Assembly: GCF_964204865.1 (NCBI RefSeq)
Contig: NC_135263.1
Location: 7,256,501-7,320,500 of the forward strand
Direction: 5' to 3'
DNA: 64,000 bases
Source: Styela clava
Lineage: Eukaryota; Chordata; Ascidiacea; Stolidobranchia; Styelidae
Of the stretch, positions 25,120 to 37,412 are shown in pieces. Position 1 is the first letter of the stretch. Every line of letters starts with the position of its first letter. A program made the translations under genes and the position numbers. Under the pieces are notes generated by a model. That model was not told the origin of the DNA and searched no databases. It was given only the letters and a program-made list of their open reading frames with translations.

Positions 25120-28100
25120 TTCAGTAAAGTTTTTTTTAGTAAACTACTTTACGATTTATTCTACTAAAGTGAAAAAAGTTTAATGGATTGAATACTTTTA
25201 AGCCGTAACTGTGAAAGACTATAAAATGAAATTCTAAGAAATGATTGGATTATTTAAATTTGAATACTTGTACTTTAAACTTTAATATCTTCAGCATTTT
25301 CTTCTTTGTTTATTTACAATTGCGACTGCAAGTTGAGAAAGATACCGAATTTAGAATCTCGATATCACAATTTCCTTACTGCTCAAAAAGTACTTTTATC
25401 CCTACTGCAAGTCTACCCCGTCCAATATACGTTCACAGTAGTGCTTTTGTAATCGTCATACAATCCGACAAGCAATACACGTCAAAAGTCCAAATCGATT
25501 CACAGTTTATCGTCTGTAATTGTACTTTTACAGGAGAAAGTGTAAGTTTTAGTATATCGTGTTAACATAAACTTTGAACATGAGTTGTCACACGCTTTCA
25601 TTAAACTCAACTTCGATCTGAACTTCATAAATCACAGCTGCGTTAAGCAGGCCAAAGGCCATAACTGACATTTTTATATATCCACGTCAGAGTACAAAAT
25701 TATCTGCACTGTAATGAGAAATATTTTCAGATTGGATATGCTACGAATACAAATAATACAACTATTATCATTATTGGCTTGTCTCCTTAAATATAATTTT
25801 TAAAAGAGGAATTAACCATTTCGAAGAAAAGTATTTCAGCTTGATTTGAACAAGGATTATTACTTGCCTATGGCAAAAACTAAGCCGCTTAAGTGATAAT
25901 TGAGTGTACCGTTTAAAATAATTGGCGCAAGTTTCGCAATAATCATTCTATTTATAAATACGATACAAAAAAAATACATGAATCAATTATAATTCCTATG
26001 AATAGCACGATTTTGAAATATTCTAAAATGGCGCAACATGGGGTTTTTTCTTCCGAATGAACATTCGTTCAGCTAGCTGGCGTTTTATACCTCAGCCGGC
26101 GGCGGCCATGTTGCGCCACCGCTTTCGAGGTAAATACCTTCGCGCGAGACGCTGTATTGCTTTGTGTATCTATCACCTACCACGTATGATCCATCACAAT
26201 ACTGAAGGAAATAACGATTATCGGACACTTTCTAAACCACGAAAATTAGGTAAATTTGTAACTATAGGTAGTTTATACCCCCTTAAAATAAGTAAGACGC
26301 AACCGAAAAGCCATTACGTGAACGACCACGCTGCGATTCACCACCTTTCGAAAATTAAAATGCGATCGAATAAATGAGTTAGTATAACCTTGAAAAACTC
26401 TATCACTTCAACCTTAGAAACAAAGTAGGCTAAGCATAAATTACCCGAACAGTATTAACTGTAATAATACCTTCATTTTGTGAGAAAAATGTCAATACAT
26501 GAACTCGAAATCCATATTATGGCGTCATAACCGATTAGTTGTGACGTCTTTGCATCAGAGGACCCTTACAATTAACATAGGCTAGGCTAGGCTGTCTTAT
26601 CGTTTATATCAGTAGATTACCACCGATATAAGCATATTCTTCATTATCGCAACCCACTTGTTTTGCCGAAGGGCTGCACTTGATATAATTGCTTGTGTAG
26701 TAGGCTCGTGAGCTAATTTTCATGATTTTTCTTACTCAAAACGTCTTTCTGATATCTCGACTAAACATTCCATGTAAAATCTTATGACTTTGGTGGAGAT
26801 ATAAAGCGGCGATAATTGTACGCAAAAGAAGTAGGAGTCAATATAAAAAATTTTACTTACATTTTTGGAATTATAATTCCGGCTGCGTGTGCAGCTGCCA
26901 GAATGCAACGTTTTGGCGTAGTTTCGCGGCGATGCAATGGGTATTTCAATAAAAAATACAGAAAAAAATTTGATTTAAAACAAGCCCTTGTTTTCAGACA
27001 CGATGTTTTTTTTTTATAGAATTGATAAAAAACAAAACCCTACGATATCAACCTACTACGTTGTATTGGTGATTTCCCAACTTAGTCTCGTTCAATGAAG
27101 TATGGAACTCTTTAGAAAATATGTATAAATGGCATACGTAAAACGTATTTAGTTCTTTCCCCATATCTGTTCCAGGTCATATACATCTGAACCACGCCCG
27201 GTTCTTCTCTTCTAATACTTGTTTCACAATTACGTCGTTCCCCAATGTTTGACCAACAATCACGTGTGTGGTGGGTTGAAATAAAGTTTATCATTTCAAA
27301 CCAGTACTTATGTATATTAAAGTGTTTCGTCTTTGCGAAATTACACGAGCTATAAATAGTTCACTATTGTTTGAACAAACTAGGTCAAAAGTTGATTTTA
27401 ATATAAAAAGATAATACATAAGCAAACTTTGTGACCTTTGTACTAAAGAGTCAAAGACCTAAAAATATAATCGATATTGACTTGGATTCACGAGAACTTG
27501 AAAGATGACAAGAAAATAGGCATGGGATACGCTGGAACTTATGGAGGCTGTTGCCCAACTGAACGCGCGCAGTATTTTCTGTAGTGTAAACTAATAAACG
27601 AACGAAATAAACAAAAAATTCTTTTGGGTATGCATTATTTCCTCACAAATCTAGCAATTCGCAATAACAATAAATGAATAAATTACAGCGCTTAACGTGA
27701 AAACTGTTATCTGCAACATTGGGGAATAATTACCCTAATTGCACTAAAACTATGGGATCTGTTATTTAATATATCTGTCGCATTTCCCTTTTATCTTCCA
27801 AACGCGATCTGCATATATATTTATATAAGAAAAAACAATGCAAATGGACGTTATGAGCACAAACTCTTATCCTCCAGATCCAAGGCAAGCATGCAACGAG
27901 GGAACTCCATGTCTTTAGCGGCGAATAATAACAAAACAAGTGGAAAGAAAATGCACTGAAAATCTTATCGCATATCTATGTACATTTTGGATTTTATAAG
28001 CCTGGAATGTATTAAGATGACTTCAAAAGTTTTTCAAATAGGATTCACGTCTTCATTTCAATCAGACCTGACGTACCTTGGTTTATAACAAGACTTAAGA

Positions 28101-28728
28101 TAAGTCTCGAATTACTTGAAATAACTCTGCAGTACACATCGTCAAATTCTCATGAAATCTCAATTACCGTAATATAACAGTGAAATCCACGCCTTTTATT
28201 GTCTGCCGAGTATAAGAAACTACACGATAGGTCTTTAAGCCGGAATGTATGTCGACATTGTGTGGTTTAATATAAGTTTAGTAATGTTTATTCCTTCTCG
28301 AAAGGCTCTTTGAAACTCCAGTTTAAACGTAGGTCATATTTGCTTATGTTTGCTTTAAGATGTTGATTTAGACAAAGTAAATTCAGTTGCAAAATTCCGT
28401 GCACTGCCAAATCCTCTGACATCTTGAGCTCAAATTATGAAAATTGAGATTTGACACTGAGTATAAAAACAACATACCATGTGCCGATGAAAGTCAGTGA
28501 TGGTGCAAAAATGCGCTAGTATGAGTAAATATGGGTCGCTACAAAATATGTGAGTGTTCTATTTGAAGTTTTATTACAACGAAACATAAAATCAGCCTAT
28601 ATCCCTGTCTTAAATATTACTCTTCATTCCGATATTTATTATAACAATGAAAATACAATAAATGTGAAGCTGTTGGTAGTATTTGGTCTAACATGCTTTG
28701 GTCGTAACGTAATCGACATGATTAAAAG
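25120..28728. other. intergenic, no convincing gene
   Basis: The only open frame of size (26057-26377, + strand, 106 codons, Arg/His-rich at its start) has no recognisable domain. It starts next to an inverted repeat, ATGGCGCAACATG at 26028-26040 and CATGTTGCGCCA at 26107-26118, enclosing a CpG-rich stretch with GGCGGCGGCCATG. That stretch could be a promoter or a small element. Otherwise AT-rich sequence without supportable features. Confidence 0.4.
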
Positions 28729-29042
28729 TAGGGAGAGGACATTTTTAGTCATACCACACACAAGAAGTGATTAAAATATGTTGACGATATACCACATCGT
28801 ATGTTCGCAGTACTAGAATTAGAGAATGGGAAATATTCTTCCAATAAATGCTTGCGATTGATTGCATATTTTATTCGAGTTTATTTAGGGAGAGGACATT
28901 TTTAGTCATACCACACACAAGAAGTGATTAAAATATGTTGACGATATACCACATCGTATGTTCGCAGTACTAGAATTAGAGAATGGGAAATATTCTTCCA
29001 ATAAATGCTTGCGATTGATTGCATATTTTATTCGAGTTTATT
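28729..29042. repeat. perfect tandem duplication, 157-bp unit
   Basis: The unit beginning AGGGAGAGGACATTTTTAGT recurs 157 bp later with no difference that I could find (copies about 28729-28885 and 28886-29042). Identity this high means a very recent duplication or an assembly artefact. The unit has no gene. Confidence 0.9.
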
Positions 29043-30193
29043 CGAACCCACTTTCGTATTTTGATAGACATGATGGTATTTATCTTCTGGGTTCATACAG
29101 AGTTGAGGGACACGTTTGTCCTTATGTTTAAAATTTACGACACACTAAGTACCGCATTGGTGATATCTGAATTACTGTACAAATTGGTCGTAGGTATACA
29201 AATCATTTGTTCATGCATAGATTACCAGTCAACTTTATGATTCATCTTACAGCAACTAGGTTCACCTGGAGGTGATATTTGGTTTTTGTTTGAGGATGTT
29301 TAATCTGACAAAAGCATCAGGGTACCTACACTGGAAATGTAATCAACATAATACAAGAACGAGTTGTTTGCCAATATTTATGCAGTGCTGAAGCAAACAA
29401 TGATATTCTGTCTTTTCTCAACATCAGAGTCAGTTGAGGTAAACTCTAGTTCACAAAGTGAAATTGATTCCAAAGTTATTTAAATGTTAACAGCCAGCTT
29501 TTTAATTTATTTTGTTTTTAAGTCATTATACAATAAAAGATGAATTTTTCTCACCTAAATGTTCTATTATGTAATAATCTATGAATTCCTAACCCATGTA
29601 TATATAAATATATATTCCCTGTGATAAGCCGTTGCTAATGTTCGGAAACTTTGAAGATTGAAAACTTTTCTGTAAATTAAACACATTCGGTCCTTTATTA
29701 CAGGGGTGGCCAACCTGCTTCCGACTGCGATCGACTAAAATCTTTAAAATAGATCGCGATCGACTGATCGGTAATAAGGTTCTACACAAAAACGAATGGG
29801 CACTGAATGTGCAGATAACTGTACACATGCATACAAAAAATTCGCAAAATCGACACAAAAATTGCATTTTTTATGTTCCATTCAAGTTGTTGATTTGAAT
29901 ATTTAATTGTACCATGAGTAAATGTTTCATTATTTATTTAGGATTTATTTAAATCATACAATTCAGATAAAGAACGTGCCTAATTTTTAGTCGTAAGTGT
30001 TGAAAATTCTTCTATTATCCAACCAGCGAAAAATAAATATTCTCAAACCATGAATGTTACATGACTGCTCAAAATTCAGTATCTAATTTACAATTTCCTC
30101 CAAACGCGATTCTTCGCTAGCTCTGAATTAGAACAATTTGGGCATTTTGATGCCACAGCTACCATTGCGAATAAAATTTATCACACCACTCCT

Positions 30194-30360
30194 GGGGTTC
30201 CCAAACTTTTTCAGCTCGCGTCACACTAACAACAAGATTAAAAAGTCGCGGCACACTTATTACAAACCAGTTTTATAAATCCCTTAGCTCTAAATATTAT
30301 GGATTTCGGCAGTAAACAAGATTAAAACAAGATTTCGCGGATCATTTGTAACAAGTCTTT
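30194..30360. mobile_element. hAT-type fragment, left end
   Basis: CTGGGGTTCCCAAACTTTTT followed by GTCGCGGCACACTTATTAC resembles the element at 3568 (TTCCCAAACTTTTTG, then GCGGCGCACTTA). Its right end could not be located, so the right boundary given is approximate. Confidence 0.45.
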
Positions 30361-30696
30361 ATCGTTTTCAGCTTTGGATTCCTGTCAGTGCAGAAAATTG
30401 TACTGATATATACTGACAGAAAATTCGCATGGCGAAGTTTGTGATAAAATTAAGAACTCCAAATATTTAATGTGAAAAATGAAATGTAAAAAATTATGAA
30501 AGTAATACCACTCTTAAACTCTCTTCAATTTTTTAACTGCTGACAGTCAAAGTCTAGCAACTTTGCTTCGAGCAAACTTGCATTGTTGGGTTGGGGTCGA
30601 GAACGTATAACCCCCTAAATATTCAGATATTAGAGAAGTATGGCATCCCCTATCGCAAACTGCGGAAGTTATTGTAGGATCCTTGTCAGTCTAGAC

Positions 30697-31968
30697 CAGG
30701 GTTGCCAAATCCCAGTGATGAAAATAAGCCATATAAAGACGAAAAAAGTCAACAATTTTAACAAGTACAAAAACCTCATGATTTGAAACTCCTATATAGC
30801 ACAATTGTGAATTCGCACAGTTTGCAATATGCTTATTTAGAGCCATCAGTTGATTTAGTGAGCCACATCAAATGCTAAATCCTACTAGAATTTGTAGTTT
30901 TGGTTGCTATCATGGAGATTTCCATTTCAGCACGATCAATGGTTTACAACTAAGTAGGATTATTTAATGGCAGAATTAGTATGTATATCCGACATCTACA
31001 ATTCTACATAATAAATTTAAAGACATCAAAAAGTCATGAAAGGAAATATTATGCAGACAGCACTATTTTTTCAATTCAGGTTTATACAATACACCATGTA
31101 TACCGCTTTAGAACGTTTCTACTTTAACTTGCGATATATATATACCTCAGAAAATTCCGATATTTTACTATTGAAATTTTGGTACTCCTGAAGTATGCGC
31201 ACCAAGATGTCACATAACCTGAACCCTAACCTGGTACACAACCTGAGTTCAGGTTGTGCGCCATCTTGGTGCGCATACTTCAGGAAGTCCGAAATTATTT
31301 TTATGATTGGGTTGAAGTGTTGACGATTATAAACTGGTTCACATGTTTGAACGCATCGCCTTTACTAAAATTATTTAACCACGTGCCGCTTGCATAGATA
31401 GTCTATTGATAGATGATTTTAGCCTAGATAATCACGACGTTCGCGAGAATTTTGATTACCGCAACCAAACTAAAGCTCCTCGGAAGGCAAACTGACAATT
31501 ACTGAAATAAGGCGTACAACTATTTTTTGAAAACATAACTAAAAACTGACATATAACACTGTGAAACGCAAAACTATGAAAACGAAGCTGCTTGAACATC
31601 TGTCTGAGCGGCTGCAAAAACTGCAATTGGTATGTCATTCTAAGTGATTCAATAGTCTTGCTGCACACTAACACAAATATACTTCTGAAACGTTTTGTCT
31701 GACCTCATAGTTCAACCTAATCGATAGCAGATTTATGTCATTGTTGGCTTCTTTTTGATTGATTGTGGTTAAGGGAAAATCTAAATGTTTAGTAGCTGAG
31801 CTTGCTATTGTTGCACAATAAATACCGATATTGTAGTTTAAATTTTTTTAATAATAGAAAGTAGAATGAACATCAAAATAAGCCAAAAGGGAATTCTGAC
31901 GCCAAACGTGTTTCAAAAAAGCCAAAATCGTGAAATTTGGCGTTAAAAAGGCCAATATGGCAACCCTG
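30697..31968. mobile_element. hAT-type element nested in the composite, with perfect target duplication
   Basis: The left end is CAGGGTTGCCAAATC, the right end (other strand) CAGGGTTGCCATATTGG. The flanks are identical 8-mers GTCTAGAC (30689-30696 and 31969-31976), itself a palindrome. It is 1272 bp long with no transposase-length ORF, and contains the smaller hairpin element at 31187-31284. Confidence 0.88.
31187..31284. mobile_element. near-perfect palindromic mini-element
   Basis: The left arm CCTGAAGTATGCGCACCAAG continues with ATG. The right arm is its exact inverse, ending CTTGGTGCGCATACTTCAGG. A second inner inverted pair (AACCTGAACCCTAACCTGG, AACCTGAGTTCAGGTTG) lies between. Flanked by GGTACT on the left. 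Same family as 10976-11190. Confidence 0.75.
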
Positions 31969-32239
31969 GTCTAGACACGCGAGATTCGGCACTTCATATT
32001 TAAACCTTGGCAGCGGAAAAACTTGCATTTGTTACGTGAAATTATGCTTTATCGGGCTTGCCCAGACTCAAATACTGTATGTGTAATGTGTATATTGTAT
32101 TTTGTGCATATAAAGTACTGTATTCTCCCTGTTGCAAAACGCACAACTGGTTCGATACAATTTTTTGGGGTATTTCAATAAAATTCACATCAGACGCGAT
32201 CGACTGCTCGAGACGTGACGATCGACCGGTCGATCGGAA

Positions 32240-32664
32240 TTAGGGTTGCTAACTATGAAAAGGACATAGATTATCGTCATCATTTATTTTGCAACTTGCA
32301 TGAAAGAACAATATAAAACAATGAAATAAAAAATTATATACAAGCTAAAAAGATATGTTAAAAAAATCTTTATATGTTTTTCATTTAATGTTTATTTAAC
32401 ATTGACCCAAGCAATGTTAATAAAATTGTTATTTCTTTGGCTATTTGAGCCGGACCAAATCGAAATTAAAAAATAAATACATATAAACGGAGGCGATTTT
32501 TTAAGAACGGAACAATACCCAACACAGTTCTATAACTATCGGTCAAAACGACGTTGGAAAAAATTTAGGACAATTAGCATCTTTTCTAAATGCTAAAACG
32601 GACAAGGACCGAAAAGCTTGAATAAAAAATTGTCCTTTGAAATAAAGAACGATTGGCAACCCTA
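32240..32664. mobile_element. inverted-end element nested near the end of the composite
   Basis: The left end is TAGGGTTGCTAACTATGAAA followed by AGGACA, and the right end on the other strand TAGGGTTGCCAATCGTTC, later AAAGGACA. It interrupts the GGTCGATC...GCGATCGACGTG end of the host element. The target duplication is unclear. It has no ORF. Confidence 0.6.
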
Positions 32665-32696
32665 ATCGCGATCGACGTGCCACCCCTGCTTCATTA

Positions 32697-34795
32697 TATC
32701 ATTATAAATCGTAAACGATTTCGTTCATACAGGGTTACAAACCGAATACCAATTTATGTAAATTTTGATAATTAAAAGTTCAAATGTGCTATTGATCACG
32801 ATTTTATCATAATTCTCGGAGCAAATTACAGTAAGCTGCTTTTTTATTATCTCTAGTTTACGGCGAACAGTTTCTGCGTCACGCAGTTATTCCGCTTTAA
32901 TAAACTTTTGACCCTTACGTGTACGGGTTAAGCACACTGATTACATTGTTACCTATATATATATATATGTTAATATGATATCATGTGATGTTATTTATCA
33001 CTCACGTGCACAAACCATAACTGTACAAAAAACTTCACAAAGGTCACATAACTCACAGTGTGTTCCTTCCACAAAGCTTCACGTATCACAGCAGATTTTG
33101 CCTCGTTATTGCTGTTGTCGTTCTCCAAACGTCTAGTTCAATGATCAGTTGATTCATTTATATTTTAAGATATACTGAGAATTTCGAGTAGTTACATCTA
33201 ACTATTTCTAAAAACTTGGATTAGGAAAACCAGGAAAATTATGGCCTATCGTTTCACTTGATTGCGAATACTAAGGTGCTAATACTGACGCTTATAAACG
33301 GCTAACATATCCAAACCTATCACTTCGTCATGTTTTATAATTTCTTCACCTTATTGATTTATTGTTGTAAGTAGCAAACGGCGTTTTGATCTGGTGATCA
33401 AATTTTGATTTGAATCATTTATCTGAAGCGAATTTGAATCACCCAGAGATTTATGAACAATATAGTTGGGCTTCTCAAGAATATTCTTCATTTTTATTCC
33501 AAAATATATCGTAATGTGATGTCCTCAGTGTGCATTGATTAGCGGTAGGGACCCATTGGTGCAGAATGTATTACAATATTCTTGCACCATGGATTGGCAT
33601 ACTAATGAATGTGATACATACGTCACTAAAATTTTGAATAGTACTTGACATTGTACGAAGTTGTATAACGAACTTGTATGAAGCTCTTGACCTCAAACAT
33701 TGCCTACATTTGTTTAGACAAGGCCTTCGTACAAAACTAGCCAAATGTATAGACCAGTGCTTACCAAACTTTTTAGAGTTGGGACCCACTTTTTATTACC
33801 ACAGCTTATGGCGACCCATTTAACTTTTTACGACATAACACAGAACACAGCAATGGCTAATCATCGCAAAACTACCGTGTTTCCTCGAAAATAAGACCTA
33901 ATTTGAATTTTAGAAATGAATTTAATTAAACCCCAACCTTAAAATAAATTTAAAATGTGTGGGAAAGGAAATGTTCAATGACCTGAGGTAAGGTGAAGAT
34001 CACATCACTATTCAAGGTTGTGTGATGTCACAATCACAATTATGATATTTGTCACTTGATTTTTGTATAGGAAATACAAATAAAAACAATGGATGTCGGT
34101 TTTTATATAATTTTTATTAAAAAATCTCGTGATTTTTTACAATGTAATTTATTTTTTTGATAAATGAACACAAAAGACCTCTTCCAAAAACAACCATAGT
34201 GTTATTCTTCAAAAGGAAATAAATCTATATCCTGTGCACTGAACATGCTACTACTGGACATTCTCCTTCTGTTCTGCTACACAATAGACAAATGAGAACT
34301 GGTCTGAATATATTACTGAAACTCACAATATGATGAAAGACTGGTAAAGTGAAAAAGTGTACTAACATCTTTGCGCAATTGCAAACTGTACTCTTACTTA
34401 GATTTTTAGATGCGTCATAAAGTATTATTTTCTGATTATATTAGTAAATGTTGTGGGCGCAAAGTTCGTTTATATTTTCATGTGAATTGATAAAAATCGC
34501 TAAATCATAAAATCATATTGACTATTTGAAGCCTTTCCGTTATCCTTAAATAGGAAGTGCTTCGACTTCTTACGATGCCATATGAGAGATTTGCTTCAAT
34601 ACTGCCACCTGAAGAAAGGCAATTGAAAGTTTTTCAACCATTAGATGTCTTAGTAAGCGCTGAAAAATTTGTCATCGTTTGGCAAATTTTTACCACAGTC
34701 TCAAATTGTTCACCCCCCTATTCCTAATTTTTTTTCTAGAATACGCGGTAGCAAAAGTATTAAAAGTAGTCGGTTATCAATACGGAGCAAGTACT
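32697..34795. other. intergenic, repeats only
   Basis: At 33757 the sequence CAGTGCTTACCAAACTTTTT followed by GTTGGGACCCACTTTTTATT has the form of a hAT left end, but no matching right end was found. No gene seen. Confidence 0.4.
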
Positions 34796-37337
34796 TTATT
34801 TATTTTGACTCATTGTCGTATTTTGGTATTGAATATTCCCATCAATGTTAGAATCCGTGGTCGTTATCGTTGTTGTTGTCGATGGCATTGTCGTGGTGTT
34901 TAACAAACTCTTAGTTGTCGAGGGGACTTCAGGTAGCGCAGTTCGATTTGGATCATTTTCAACATCTTCAATCATCTGAAATGTTCATTTTATTATAGTT
35001 GTACACCATGTCTAGTGTGTCAAGAATTGAAATATATATATAAATATATTATTCAGCATAGCATACAAGCCACCACACAGATTTTGATTGTGAAATAGTG
35101 AAAATATTTTAAAGGAGAACCAGAATCAATCTAAACGTCCGAAATTTCATTATTCGATGCTTTCTATCAGGGTTTCTGAATATAGCTTGTGTAATATTTA
35201 ACTGCTTTGAGTGTATTACATTTTCAAGAATATAACTTTAAAGCTATTACACTATGACACAGCCATATACCCTAACATTTTTATAATTTTTTCACTACAA
35301 AAGTTTTAAACAATTCCCCGCACATAGCGTATCTAGGATCAGCTATAACTAAAATCTAGCTACTGGAACCAAGCTATTGTCTATTATTTACCGAGTGATC
35401 GGTCCAATCATCTTGTTCTATAACAACTTCGGTACATTGTATTGGAGCTGAAAAAAAGATCTTCTTGTTGCGACTTAACTCATATAAAAGCAGCAACATA
35501 ATCAGTTTTATTCTGAATATTCTATATTGATCAAAATTATATGACAATTGACAAGAAACATAGTATTATAACTCATAAGGGCTGTTCAAATATCTAAAGA
35601 TATCGAGTGATTTCTCAATGACCTTAGTCCTAACAAAAGAAAAGTGAAATATTTCTGTTATTTGTTAGTAAAAATTAAACAGCTTTCTTGATTGAGCGGT
35701 TATAATTCTATCACAGCCAACTTTGAAAGATTTGGAGAGTGTCTCAAAAATGTCATGTCCCGCATGCTCCCCTTTTAGCACATTTGACGAGTTTTATTGA
35801 ACCTGTTCCACTTATCCCATTTGTCTCATTGTTCTGGGTTGAATATTTTTTGTGCGAAATGGTTAAAGTAGCATAAAAAGTGGAATTCATGCTATTTTCT
35901 GGTATTTATATGAAGTGAGATTCAACAATTGAGACAAGTGTAGGGCATGATATTTTTGAGACATCTTCCACATATTAGTTGTGTAAAACTGGTGTGAATT
36001 TGGTTTTAATAAAATATTCTAACTTTTAGTGTAAATTATCAATTAACTTCACTCGAATTCACTTATTATGAATTAGGTTTCCGCTACTGAATCACGTAAA
36101 TAAGACTCACTAAATTTCTCCATAATTAATAAGCTCATGGGAACACTGATTAAAACCAGTAAAGTAAGCATCACTTTCGTTGTAAGATCTGTATAGAATA
36201 AAATTACTTTGAAAAGGTGATCTTAAATATGACCAATTTCACGCCTTTAAACAATATATTTTGCACTATACACTTTTTTGTATCTTTTCGTCGCACAATA
36301 TCCAATAAGCTAAAGTTAAGATTATGGATTGAATATGTGTTTCATTCTGCGAATGTATTTTCATTAATTATATTCTTCTCCCATTACTATACTTACATAA
36401 TATGCACAGTCTGTCGGTCTAAGATAATTTAAAAAAAATTTCAATTGCTATCATTTGTGGGAGTTGAAACAGGCGAATGGCAAAGTAAAAAATGTGATAT
36501 CTGAGTAAACGTTTTTTCAAATAGATCAACTACTCACCCATCCGCGTCTGTTTATTATTGCTACCACCTTTGGCGCCCGTGGTTCCTTTCTTTGCTAAAA
36601 ATGTAAAAGCCTACTTTAGTTATAAATTAACTAAATATTTATTAAATCTCAGACTTGTAACAAGTAAGCAATACCCAAATACATGGACCGGAGGTAAAGT
36701 TAATTTAGCATAAATCAGTTTGCGAAAAACTTTTTTTCATAAAAGCACTCAATTTTGGAAAAACAGCAGACACGGAGGGTCGAGAAAAATAGAAAAAATT
36801 ACCATAATATCTTACTGCGAGACAATCGTCTTAAAGCTTAAACTAATGAAAAATTTGGACTGGTTGGTCCATTTTTGAGGCAAAATATAAACTCAACCTT
36901 TTTGTATTTCTATTTCCCATTCTTTTCTTACTGCATTTCGTAGTTCTTCCTCAATTCTATCATTTTCTAGAATCTTTCTTCTTTTTTCTTTTCTCCTTTC
37001 TCTTCTTCGCTTCACTTGCTCTCTGTATTGATGCCTTTTTTCTTTTCGAGTTCGTCTTATTTCTTTTTTGAGTATTTTTGGATCTATCTAGTGTTGAAAT
37101 CGTTATTCAGTTTGTACAAATCGACAACATATTTCACAGAAAAAGGACAAAAGCAGAATTCGATAGAATCTATACATATAGGAAAGTTTTATTTATCTTG
37201 TATATTTGTAACTTTTAATTTGGTATTACCGAAGCTTCTTCTTGCAACCTTGATCTGCTACGTTCCATCGTTTTTTGATATTCATTGTGTGTAAATTGAG
37301 TCAAAATCGCTTTATCCTCATCGTGTAGAGCTTCCAT
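34796..37337 (-). CDS. type II membrane protein, K/R/E-rich cytoplasmic helix and Thr-rich C-terminus (protein A)
   Basis: Exons: 37337-37230, 37087-36898, 36594-36538, 36188-36111, 35447-35392, 34975-34796. All phases match, giving 222 residues and stop TAA; an AATAAA overlaps the stop. Residues 1-100 are highly charged (for example REQVKRRRERRKEKRRK), likely a long helix or coiled coil. Then come a Gly/Asn linker (GAKGGSNNK), one membrane segment (VMLTLLVLISVPMSLLIM, about 124-141), and an acidic then Thr-rich tail (PSTTTTITTT) with N-glycosylation sites NRT, NTT and NTT. Basic residues before the helix and sugar sites after it indicate cytoplasmic N-terminus and outside C-terminus. The family is not recognised. 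Its start is about 75 bp after the stop of protein B, which has the same plan and the same exon phase around the membrane segment. Confidence 0.62.
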
Positions 37338-37412
37338 AGTTTCTCAAGTGATAAATTTACATATTGCCTTATTGTATAATAACTTGTGATCCTATGCAAC
37401 CCAATATTAGTC

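Larger units (their letters stand above)
29701..32688. mobile_element. hAT-type element split by later insertions (composite, 3 kb)
   Basis: The ends are CAGGGGTGGCCAACCTG and, on the right, GTGCCACCCCTG. Flanks are CTTTATTA (29693-29700) and CTTCATTA (32689-32696), an 8-bp target duplication with one mismatch. The intact relative at 57008-57515 is about 508 bp and shows which parts belong to the host: roughly 29701-29930, 32060-32230 and 32665-32688, all rich in GATCGCGATCGAC motifs. About 2.1 kb between the first two parts and 0.4 kb before the last are inserted younger repeats. Confidence 0.8.

Noticed and set aside
26057..26377. 106-codon Arg/His-rich ORF
   Set aside because: Begins inside a CpG-rich inverted repeat; no domain, and the 5' part includes a GTAAAT donor-like site that would end the frame early.
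36111..36188. Membrane exon of protein A resembles the first helix of VMA21
   Set aside because: Similarity is limited to generic hydrophobic residues around an SVP; flanking exons give a charged helix and Thr-rich tail and there is no second membrane helix.
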